Source: Bermanella sp040371755 (lineage in GTDB: Bacteria > Pseudomonadota > Gammaproteobacteria > Pseudomonadales > Oceanobacteraceae). From it: 64,000 nucleotides of DNA. The notes beneath the pieces were generated by a model. The model was given only the letters and a program-made list of their open reading frames with translations, searched no databases and had not been told where the DNA came from. The position numbers and the translations under genes are program-made. Positions 1 to 6,455 of the stretch are shown here, piece by piece (position 1 is the stretch's first letter; every line of letters begins with the position of its first letter). Location: the NCBI RefSeq assembly GCF_040371755.1, contig NZ_BAABWE010000003.1, positions 1 to 64,000 of the forward strand, given 5' to 3'.

Positions 1-31
1 TAAATTCAATCTGTTCGCGTTTTTTAGCCAT
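1..31 (-). CDS. 5' end of an unidentified gene, cut by the window edge
   Basis: Only ten codons are inside the window, reading leftward from an ATG whose first base is at 31 (MAKKREQIEF). A good ribosome binding site, GAGGTGAG, lies just upstream on the minus strand, so the start is credible. It points away from the integrase at 1111-2099, as the next gene does, which is the orientation expected of integron cassette genes. Nothing can be said about function. Confidence 0.5.
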   Translation of the reverse strand, partial: MAKKREQIEF

Positions 32-240
32 CCAAACTCACCTCAAATAACAATTTAGATATTTACGCGATCCGCAAATATTTAATGCCGCTATAATGGG
101 TGTCTAAATTATTTTTTTTTGAATTATTCTGCTATTAATTGATGGTTGGGATGTAAGCACCCCCCCCGATAATAGAAATAAACAAACATAAGATAGTACT
201 TCTACACATAAATTGGCCTTTTAAGCTTATAACGCCCCTA

Positions 241-774
241 TTACGGGTTAATCCCGTACATAGGTTTGTTAGTATTTAGCTGTTCTGTGAATTCTTTAAT
301 TAACTCTTCTTGTTTATCTGAGCGAATAATTTTATCTAGTTTCGGGGCGACTTCCGTTAAAAATAGTACTACTAGGTCTGACTTATCCCAAGGGTCACCT
401 TCTGTGTTGTTCATATAATCTACAACATATCGTATTAGACTTTCATTTAAGTCATACCAAATATCTGGATTAACAGTTAGGCTAGGTTCTTGTGCAACCA
501 TTAGCTCGTTTAATCCGTCCATTGCCTTTTTGACATTCTCTTGTTTGGAGTTTACATAATTAACATACTCGGTACGCACCTCCATTCTTTTAGCAGCCCA
601 TTTATTTAATAAATGAATTAAATAAACGAGTACTCCAAGAACTATAATTATAACTCCTAACTTCTTCCAAGTAAGAACATCCATGACCTTCAACAAGAGA
701 AGCCCTAATAGAGAAAAAACGGCGTAATATTTTAATTGAACAATTCTATCTTTGTCTTTTTCTTCTTGATTCAT
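241..774 (-). CDS. Unknown membrane protein with two N-terminal helices
   Basis: 177 residues. A short charged N-terminus is followed by two hydrophobic segments (about 18-34 and 38-56) separated by a brief WKK turn, then a soluble, acidic, probably helical domain of about 120 residues. I recognise no family. The ATG at 774 has no convincing ribosome binding site, which is common in integron cassette genes. It reads away from the integrase, and GTTA motifs resembling integron core sites flank it (minus strand near 787 and 231), but neither fits the GTTRRRY consensus fully. Cassette status is an inference. The protein could be a toxin, immunity or adaptation protein; no evidence decides. Confidence 0.55.
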   Translation of the reverse strand: MNQEEKDKDRIVQLKYYAVFSLLGLLLLKVMDVLTWKKLGVIIIVLGVLVYLIHLLNKWAAKRMEVRTEYVNYVNSKQENVKKAMDGLNELMVAQEPSLTVNPDIWYDLNESLIRYVVDYMNNTEGDPWDKSDLVVLFLTEVAPKLDKIIRSDKQEELIKEFTEQLNTNKPMYGINP

Positions 775-799
775 AATTAATTACTAACATTTTAATCGT

Positions 800-914
800 G
801 CGCATGCGCGTTTTTGCAGTTCTGATTTTGAAGGGAAAATCGCTTGGAAGACTCGCCATTACTGGGCTGTAGACCAAATTCCGTTTCGGCTTCTCAGGAA
901 AAACGCGCATGCGC
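800..914. repeat. 115-bp element with 16-bp perfect inverted ends (MITE-like or attC-like)
   Basis: The left end (800-815) reads GCGCATGCGCGTTTTT and the right end (899-914) is its exact reverse complement. Each arm contains the self-complementary decamer GCGCATGCGC. The interior is not coding in a convincing way. It lies between the leftward cassette-like gene and the integrase promoter, so it could be a MITE, a dispersed hairpin repeat or a divergent recombination site. No clear target-site duplication is visible. Confidence 0.6.
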
Positions 915-926
915 GGTATTACCCTA

Positions 927-944
927 ATTGCGGGTTCTCGCAAT
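927..944. repeat. Short hairpin beside the inverted-repeat element
   Basis: ATTGCG (927-932) pairs with CGCAAT (939-944) across a six-base loop. It sits just right of the 115-bp element and may be part of a recombination or transcription signal. Nothing else supports a role. Confidence 0.3.
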
Positions 945-1000
945 CTCAGGATTAATTTTTATAAGTCGTTGATATTGCACGATTTAAATTCAGGGCACCA

Positions 1001-1044
1001 GTAAAAACACGCACTATTTTCATATTTGAATGTAAAAACACGCA
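1001..1044. repeat. Pair of 13-bp direct repeats upstream of the integrase (attI candidate)
   Basis: GTAAAAACACGCA occurs at 1001-1013 and again at 1032-1044, 31 bp (about three helical turns) apart. In characterised integrons the attI site lies directly upstream of intI and has direct repeats bound by the integrase. The position and spacing fit that role, but an unrelated regulator site is equally possible. Confidence 0.35.
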
Positions 1045-1069
1045 TGGATTCCTTGATTTATTGAAAATA

Positions 1070-1089
1070 TACTGTTTATTTATACAGTA
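1070..1089 (+). promoter_or_regulatory. LexA (SOS) box upstream of the integron integrase
   Basis: A perfect CTGT-N8-ACAG core (1072-1087) inside a palindromic 20-mer that begins TACTG and ends CAGTA. It ends about 21 bp before the integrase ATG. LexA control of integron integrases is established for class 1 and Vibrio integrons, so context and motif agree. The box has outlasted the integrity of the gene it controls. Confidence 0.88.
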
Positions 1090-1110
1090 TTATTACTGCA
1101 AGGAATGATC

Positions 1111-2099
1111 ATGTCTAAAAGCCCATTTTTGAATCAAATTCGCCAAACAATGAGAATGCGTGGCTACAGCATTCGCACAGAAAAAACATACATCGGTTGG
1201 ATTAAGCACTACATCCGCTACCATGGCAGGAAGCATCCAGCTGAGTTAGGGGCCGAACATGTAAAGGGGTTTCTTTCTTATTTGGCTAATTCTCGTAATG
1301 TAGCTATTAACACACAAAAAACGGCATTGAATGCACTGGCTTTATTATACAATCAGATACTTAGGCAACCTTTTGGTGATTTAGAGTTTCAATACGCCAA
1401 ACAAGGTCGCCGATTACCCATCGTATTATCTCAATCAGAAGTATCCAAATATTAACCATGCTCAATTGTCGAAATAGGTTAATATTTTCAATTTTGTATG
1501 GGTCTGGATTAAGAATCACGGAATGCTTACGCCTTAGGGTGCAAGATATTAACCTTGAACAAGGCTCAATGACTGTTCGCAACGGGAAAGATAATAAAGA
1601 TAGGGTCACAATTCTCAGCCACTCACTGATCCCAGCGATTAAGGCACAAATACAGACAAGTTTAGTATTACAAAAAGAAGATAATAAAAATCAAGCTGGC
1701 CCTTCCCTACCTCATATGCTTGGTAAAAAATATCCAAGTGCATATAAGCAACCAGCATGGATGTATCTTTTCCCTTCAACTACGTTATGCCAACACCCTT
1801 ATACAGGTATCACTTGTCGTCATCACCTGCATGATTCCGTTCCTAGAAAAGCATTATCAAAAGCCGTTAATAAAGCAGGCTTGTTTAATAAGAAAATTGG
1901 TTGCCATACATTTAGGCATTCTTTTGCCACTGAGCTTTTACACAGTGGTAGGGATATTAGAACCATACAGGAATTATTAGGCCATAAAGATGTGACAACC
2001 ACTCAAATATACACGCATGTGATCGGCCAACATTTTGCAGGCACAACTAGCCCATTAGAAAGTTTAAGATTTACTAATAGTGAAGATATAACTGTTTAA
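1111..2099 (+). pseudogene. intI: Integron integrase (IntI-type tyrosine recombinase), frameshifted
   Basis: Two reading frames together make a full IntI of about 330 residues. The first (1111-1455) carries the N-terminal SAM-like domain (MSKSPFLNQIRQTMRMRGYS) and stops at TAA 1453-1455. The second (from about 1458) holds the catalytic domain: GSGLR arginine, the IntI-specific insert around SLPHMLGKKYP, HTFRH, LGHKD and the nucleophile in IYTH. Adding one base in the T-run at 1450-1454 joins them seamlessly. ATG 1111 is preferred over 1105 because AAGGA at 1100-1104 is then six bases away. The insert distinguishes it from XerC/D. As sequenced the catalytic half has no start signal, so it should be inactive unless the deletion is a sequencing error. 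Confidence 0.9.
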
Positions 2100-2135
2100 G
2101 ATGATGTGCCAGAAAGGCAATGGGAAAAGTATGAA

Positions 2136-2212
2136 TGGCGGACTGGACGAGACTCGAACTCGCGACCCCCGGCGTGACAGGCCGGTATTCTAACCAACTG
2201 AACTACCAGTCC
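2136..2212 (-). tRNA. tRNA-Asp(GTC), copy 1
   Basis: Full cloverleaf on the minus strand with seven-base acceptor stem (GGACTGG with CCAGTCC), anticodon GTC in the loop CTGTCAC, T-loop GTTCGAGTC and an encoded CCA end. Last gene of the tRNA transcription unit. I see no terminator between it and the 3' end of the converging integrase pseudogene. Confidence 0.96.
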
Positions 2213-2241
2213 GCATTAGAATTACTTATAACAAGTAAAAT

Positions 2242-2317
2242 TGGTGGGTGATGACAGGATCGAACTGCCGACCCCCTCCTTGTAAGGGAGGTGCTCTCCC
2301 AGCTGAGCTAATCACCC
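2242..2317 (-). tRNA. tRNA-Val(TAC), copy 1
   Basis: Minus-strand cloverleaf with acceptor GGGTGAT, D-arm AGCTCAGCTGGGAGAGC, anticodon TAC in CTTACAA, T-loop GTTCGATCC and encoded CCA. Sequence is almost that of the enterobacterial tRNA-Val(UAC). Confidence 0.96.
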
Positions 2318-2358
2318 AAAACCAAACACTTTCGTGTTTTTTGCATTTAAAAATAAAG

Positions 2359-2435
2359 TGGCGGACTGGACGAGACTCGAACTCGCGACCCCCGGCGTGA
2401 CAGGCCGGTATTCTAACCAACTGAACTACCAGTCC
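2359..2435 (-). tRNA. tRNA-Asp(GTC), copy 2
   Basis: Identical in sequence to the copy at 2136-2212, with anticodon GTC and encoded CCA. It lies between Val copies 1 and 2; the spacers are not conserved. Confidence 0.96.
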
Positions 2436-2480
2436 ACTTTATATTGATGTCAAACAGACATCGCCAATCTTTGGGAAGAT

Positions 2481-2556
2481 TGGTGGGTGATGACAGGATC
2501 GAACTGCCGACCCCCTCCTTGTAAGGGAGGTGCTCTCCCAGCTGAGCTAATCACCC
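2481..2556 (-). tRNA. tRNA-Val(TAC), copy 2
   Basis: Identical to the copy at 2242-2317, with anticodon TAC and encoded CCA. Confidence 0.96.
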
Positions 2557-2613
2557 AATTAAATGCATCTAGTTTACATCAAGATTTGATGAGCTTTTTA
2601 CTAAAGCTAAAGT

Positions 2614-2690
2614 TGGCGGACTGGACGAGACTCGAACTCGCGACCCCCGGCGTGACAGGCCGGTATTCTAACCAACTGAACTACCAGTCC
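2614..2690 (-). tRNA. tRNA-Asp(GTC), copy 3
   Basis: Identical to the other two Asp copies; anticodon GTC, encoded CCA. Confidence 0.96.
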
Positions 2691-2742
2691 AGATTGATAC
2701 CTAAGTATCTACTCGCTTAACAAACTTTTCTCTAAGAGAAAT

Positions 2743-2818
2743 TGGTGGGTGATGACAGGATCGAACTGCCGACCCCCTCCTTGTAAGGGAGGTGCTCTCC
2801 CAGCTGAGCTAATCACCC
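2743..2818 (-). tRNA. tRNA-Val(TAC), copy 3 (first of the operon)
   Basis: Identical to the other two Val copies and closest to the promoter at 2837-2864. The transcription order is Val-Asp-Val-Asp-Val-Asp. Confidence 0.96.
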
Positions 2819-2836
2819 TTGCCAAGCGAGATGCGC

Positions 2837-2864
2837 ATTTTATATAACTTAATGCCCAAGTCAA
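2837..2864 (-). promoter_or_regulatory. Sigma-70 promoter of the tRNA-Val/Asp operon
   Basis: On the minus strand TTGACT (2859-2864) and TAAAAT (2837-2842) are 16 bp apart, followed by a GC-rich discriminator (GCGCATC), the pattern of stringently controlled stable-RNA promoters. It lies 19 bp before the first tRNA. Confidence 0.7.
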
Positions 2865-2975
2865 TCACCTTTTTGAAATTTTTTTCATATTTTGCAAGCA
2901 CTTAGCGAGTTTTGTGTATTTATCAAACAGTTACAGCGCTTTACTAAATCTAGTGGTTTATTGCCTTTTTCTTGT

Positions 2976-3005
2976 AGGCAAAAATAAACCCAGATGAATC
3001 TGGGC
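2976..3005 (-). terminator. Rho-independent terminator of the comEA-like gene
   Basis: A seven-base stem (2989-2995 with 2998-3004) is followed on the minus strand by a T-rich run (TTTATTTTT). It starts 24 bp past the stop codon. Confidence 0.75.
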
Positions 3006-3028
3006 TTATTGGACAGTTTAGTTAGTTA

Positions 3029-3349
3029 CTATTGAGCAACTAACAAGCGGCTTCGATTTCGCTCAATTGTGCTGTCCCCTATTCCTTTTACTCGGGTTAG
3101 TTCTTCAATGCTGCCAAATGGCCCGTTTAATTCTCGGTCTTTTACTATTTCTTGAGCTTTCTTCTCACCAACTAAAGTTAAGCTGGCCAGCTCTTCTGCA
3201 CTGGCTTGGTTAATATTGATGGGGCTAGCCACCTGAGATGTGCTGGCTTGTATAGTGGCTGCCTGCTCTTGAGCATAGTTGGGTAGCGAGAGCGCCATTA
3301 AGGACAGTGTGAGTGTGGATAATTGAGCAAGGGTTTTAAGTGATTTCAT
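3029..3349 (-). CDS. ComEA-family helix-hairpin-helix DNA-binding protein, exported
   Basis: 106 residues. A Sec signal peptide (basic start, hydrophobic 8-24, likely cut after NYAQ or close by) is followed by a linker and a double helix-hairpin-helix domain (about 44-104: NINQASAEELASL, then GPFGSIEELTRVKGIG). This is the periplasmic DNA-binding ComEA fold used in natural transformation in other gammaproteobacteria, though short exported HhH proteins of this kind are widespread and not all are proven competence factors. The strong ribosome binding site is enclosed in a hairpin (separate entry), which suggests translational control. It lies downstream of pyrF, 120 bp away, and has its own terminator. 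Confidence 0.85.
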   Translation of the reverse strand: MKSLKTLAQLSTLTLSLMALSLPNYAQEQAATIQASTSQVASPININQASAEELASLTLVGEKKAQEIVKDRELNGPFGSIEELTRVKGIGDSTIERNRSRLLVAQ

Positions 3350-3355
3350 GTTGTA

Positions 3356-3389
3356 TCCTCCTTGAGAGTCTTAACCCTATCAAGGAGGA
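3356..3389 (-). promoter_or_regulatory. Hairpin that sequesters the ribosome binding site of the comEA-like gene
   Basis: TCCTCCTTGA and its exact complement TCAAGGAGGA form a ten-base perfect stem with a 14-base loop in the minus-strand transcript. The 3' arm contains the whole Shine-Dalgarno sequence AAGGAGG, seven bases before the ATG. Folded, it would block initiation, so an opening signal (temperature, a protein, a small RNA or upstream translation) is implied. The pairing is seen; the regulation is inferred. Confidence 0.6.
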
Positions 3390-3469
3390 ACACGCCTTTG
3401 CGTAAGATATTTCTCACAGTGTTGTAATCTATTTTATAGACGTTTTTAGCTGTCAGTCATTAGCATGAA

Positions 3470-4165
3470 TTAGCTTCGTAATTCTTGCTCTATCATGGTG
3501 AGCGCTTCAATTGGGTCACTGGCTTGAGTGATTGGTCGGCCTATTACCATGTAATCCACACCGGCCTCCACGGCTTGTTTAGGGGTCATGATGCGTTTTT
3601 GATCACCTACAGCAGCAAAACTTGGGCGTATGCCTGGGGTCACCAATTTGAAATCGTTTCCGCACAGTTGCTTTAACATAACTGCTTCTTGCGCCGAACA
3701 TACAACACCATCTAAGCCGCTTTTCTTGGTAAGTTGAGCAAGACGCTTAACTTGTTGCTGTGGTTCTATATCTAAACCAATACCAGCAAGGTCGCTTTGT
3801 TCCATGCTGGTTAACACTGTTACACCGATCAGTAATGGCTTTTGCTGAAACTTATCTAGCGCTTCGCGGGCGGCGCTCATCATTTTTTCGCCGCCACTGG
3901 CGTGTACGTTAACCATCCATACCCCTAAATTTGCGGCCGCTGCTACTGCTTTGGCGCAGGTATTTGGGATGTCGTGAAATTTTAAATCTAAAAAGACATC
4001 AAAACCTTTTGCTTGTATGGTTTCTACCAATTGCGGGCCTTCACAGGTAAACAGTTCTTTACCTATTTTTAAGCGGCATCGACTTGGGTCTAAGCGTTCG
4101 ACTAATTCGAGTGTTTGCTTGCGATTATCAAAATCAAGTGCCACAACAATGGACTTATCAGACAT
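3470..4165 (-). CDS. pyrF: Orotidine 5'-phosphate decarboxylase
   Basis: 231 residues, the usual length of group I bacterial PyrF. It converts OMP to UMP, the last step of de novo pyrimidine synthesis, in the cytoplasm. The TIM-barrel signature is intact: ALDFDN near the start, the catalytic tetrad region DLKFHDIPNT (about 60-69) and the phosphate-binding TPGIRP. Its start overlaps the end of lapB by eight bases, indicating translational coupling. The order lapA-lapB-pyrF is standard in gammaproteobacteria. Confidence 0.97.
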   Translation of the reverse strand: MSDKSIVVALDFDNRKQTLELVERLDPSRCRLKIGKELFTCEGPQLVETIQAKGFDVFLDLKFHDIPNTCAKAVAAAANLGVWMVNVHASGGEKMMSAAREALDKFQQKPLLIGVTVLTSMEQSDLAGIGLDIEPQQQVKRLAQLTKKSGLDGVVCSAQEAVMLKQLCGNDFKLVTPGIRPSFAAVGDQKRIMTPKQAVEAGVDYMVIGRPITQASDPIEALTMIEQELRS

Positions 4166-5336
4166 TTTGAATCCTTACTTTGGGCTGCGGCTTCAATTTA
4201 TTGTTATGGATATAAGCCAATTTAGGGATAAAGGTTTCCCACTCTTTACAACTTGGGCAACGCCAGTGATGCTGATCTGCATCAAAACCACATTGGCGGC
4301 AGATATAATCATCGGTTGATTGCTGAAGTTGCAACATAATGTGTTTAAGATTTTTCACATAGTCCAACGATAATGCTTCGCCTTTTTCAATTAAGTTATC
4401 CAATAATAAGCTGAAGCCTTCGTAGGTGGGCACCTGTACAATGCATTCGGTTAATTTTTCAATTGCTTGGTCTAACCCCTGATGTGTTGCTATGTGTTGT
4501 ACGTAGCTGTGTAAGCTCAGGGGCATTGGGTGATCTTGCCATTCTTGTTCCAGTAGGCGCTCTAACTCTTGCGGGCGATGCCTTTGCTCGAACAAGGTTT
4601 TAAGCTGTGGCAAAACTACTGCGAGTAAACTTGGGTCATAACTCAACGCTTCTTTTATGCTTGCCAGCATTTTATTAGGGATACCTTCTTTTTCAGCTAG
4701 GTTTGCTTCTAGCAATAATGCGCGAACACAGCGAGCATCTAACTTTAAGGCTCGTTGAATATAGCGATTAGCATCGCGCCAATTTTGCTGGTTCATGGCA
4801 TCATCCGCTAGTTCGCAACAGGCATACGCTATGGCTTTATTTTTTTTCAAGTGCTTAGCTTCATGAGCAAGCTCTAGGATGCTTTGCCAGTCCTGTTCTT
4901 CTTCGTATAAGGTAATTAGTTGAGTCAGCACTTTTGACTTCAAATGAGTATTGGCTTTTAGCAATTCTTTCAATAGACGCTCAGCTCGGTCTAATAACCC
5001 CGCATTGAGGTAATCAGAGGCTAATGCTAGCTGAATTTCGGCGGAAAGTTTTTTATCCAGATCAGGGCGAGCAAATAAGCTTTGATGTATGGATATAGCT
5101 TTATCAATTTCACCTCGACGACGATAAAACGTGCCTAGGCTCAGTTGCAGGTCAAGGGCTTCTTCACGCTCCGCCATGCTTAATATGGCTTGCATGGTTT
5201 CAGACTGACGATCCCCCGCAAGCATGTCTAAACTAGGAAATGCTTGATTATTGGATTTTTTTCGGCCTTCTTGACGGCCCAGTATCCAGCCTAAGGCTAT
5301 CGCCAATACCAGAATACCTAACAATTGTAGATCCAT
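4158..5336 (-). CDS. lapB: LapB (YciM), TPR protein controlling LPS synthesis
   Basis: 392 residues, matching the family. One N-terminal membrane helix (about 4-18), a run of TPR repeats (about 60-330), and a C-terminal rubredoxin-like metal-binding module with two CxxC pairs (CRQC...CPSC, about 353-370). LapB works with FtsH to set LpxC turnover and LPS assembly in Escherichia coli. Six bases separate it from lapA upstream, and it overlaps pyrF downstream. Confidence 0.95.
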   Translation of the reverse strand: MDLQLLGILVLAIALGWILGRQEGRKKSNNQAFPSLDMLAGDRQSETMQAILSMAEREEALDLQLSLGTFYRRRGEIDKAISIHQSLFARPDLDKKLSAEIQLALASDYLNAGLLDRAERLLKELLKANTHLKSKVLTQLITLYEEEQDWQSILELAHEAKHLKKNKAIAYACCELADDAMNQQNWRDANRYIQRALKLDARCVRALLLEANLAEKEGIPNKMLASIKEALSYDPSLLAVVLPQLKTLFEQRHRPQELERLLEQEWQDHPMPLSLHSYVQHIATHQGLDQAIEKLTECIVQVPTYEGFSLLLDNLIEKGEALSLDYVKNLKHIMLQLQQSTDDYICRQCGFDADQHHWRCPSCKEWETFIPKLAYIHNNKLKPQPKVRIQNV

Positions 5337-5342
5337 AGATGA

Positions 5343-5624
5343 TTACTGTAATTGCTCTAAACGTTTAATGGACTGATCCAATTGCTTTTGCAGCTTTTGA
5401 CTGCGACGTGTGACTTTCACCAGCCAAAGGCTATTAATAAACATACCTAACAAGGCACCAATTAAAATGCATACAACCATTAAAATGCCCAGTGACATTT
5501 GTGGGCTTTGCCATAGTTCTAAATTCACACTGACCATATCGCTATTGCGTACGGTTAATATGATACCCATTAAAATAATCATTAGGGCCACTAAAAAGCT
5601 TAAAAATGCTTTAATCCAAGCCAT
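5343..5624 (-). CDS. lapA: LapA (YciS), small inner-membrane protein
   Basis: 93 residues with two membrane helices (about 5-24 and 43-66) and a basic, coiled-coil C-terminus (about 70-92), as in LapA/YciS. The motif of a short periplasmic loop with NSDMVSVNLELW is typical. In enterobacteria the operon follows rpsA and ihfB; here xni and an ABC exporter stand upstream instead. Confidence 0.9.
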   Translation of the reverse strand: MAWIKAFLSFLVALMIILMGIILTVRNSDMVSVNLELWQSPQMSLGILMVVCILIGALLGMFINSLWLVKVTRRSQKLQKQLDQSIKRLEQLQ

Positions 5625-5687
5625 GGTTACATCCTAAGTTTAAAACTATTGTGATTATCCCTGTTGCTAGGCAGGGTTGCAATGCAT

Positions 5688-6455
5688 CTATACCAGTGGA
5701 CGGTATCTTAAGTTTTGTAAATTAAGCTCTAAGTGGCAATCTGTTTTTAAGCGTACGAGAATCCTCGCTAACAGCGCCACTCGGTAATCTTGCTGTAGGC
5801 TATTACCCACTTTGCCTTTTATACTTTCACTATGAATCAGTATTTGATCTAAATCTCCGTACTCATCCAATAATTGCCCTGCTGTTTTTGGACCGATACC
5901 AGCAATACCCGGTACATGGTTGGTGGTATCACCTACCAAACTTAAAAAGTCCACTAATTGATGGGGCTGCAGTCCCAGCTGTTGCTGTACGTCGTCTTCA
6001 TTTAAAAAACGCTTATCGAAGTGGTGGTATAAGCGTATACGTTGATCCGCAATCTGCATAAACCCTTTATCTGTGGATACAATTGTCACCTGCCCGCCCT
6101 TTAAGCTGGTTTTTACTGCCAAAGTCGCTATGACATCATCCGCTTCGTATTCATCAAATACCATGGAGGCAATACCAAGGCCTTTAAAATGCGCCATATA
6201 GTTTTCAAGCGCACCTGCTAGCTCTTCTGGCATGGGCTTTCTGTCCGCTTTATATGCTGGGTATAAGCTGTGTCGCCATGTTGGGCCTTTACCATCAAAC
6301 ACACATGCCACATGGCTCGCACCGACTTTTTCAATATCTTTTAATATGGCGTTTTGGCTTAACAATAAAGTTTGTTCTATGGCGTCTCCATTTTGCGGTT
6401 GTGCCGCATAAATTCGCCTAATGAGATTCATGGCATCAATCAATAATAAGGTCAT
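5688..6455 (-). CDS. xni: Xni/ExoIX-type flap endonuclease (5'-3' exonuclease family)
   Basis: 255 residues, the length of stand-alone bacterial FEN proteins and much shorter than Pol I. Metal-binding aspartates are recognisable in LLIDAMNLI, CVFDGKGPTWR and DEYEADDVIATLA, with STDKGFMQI and the helix-hairpin-helix region VPGIAGIGPKTAGQLL (about 186-201). It probably trims or cleaves flapped DNA during repair and lagging-strand processing. The start overlaps the upstream ABC gene by four bases. A polymerase domain is absent, so it is not polA. Confidence 0.92.
   Translation of the reverse strand: MTLLLIDAMNLIRRIYAAQPQNGDAIEQTLLLSQNAILKDIEKVGASHVACVFDGKGPTWRHSLYPAYKADRKPMPEELAGALENYMAHFKGLGIASMVFDEYEADDVIATLAVKTSLKGGQVTIVSTDKGFMQIADQRIRLYHHFDKRFLNEDDVQQQLGLQPHQLVDFLSLVGDTTNHVPGIAGIGPKTAGQLLDEYGDLDQILIHSESIKGKVGNSLQQDYRVALLARILVRLKTDCHLELNLQNLRYRPLV

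Noticed and set aside
746..943. 65-codon minus-strand open frame across the inverted-repeat element
   Set aside because: It is made almost wholly of the palindromic repeat, has no ribosome binding site and overlaps the start of the gene at 241-774; better explained as a repeat element.
1720..1980. 86-codon plus-strand open frame inside the integrase
   Set aside because: Out of frame with the conserved catalytic domain of IntI; a shadow frame.
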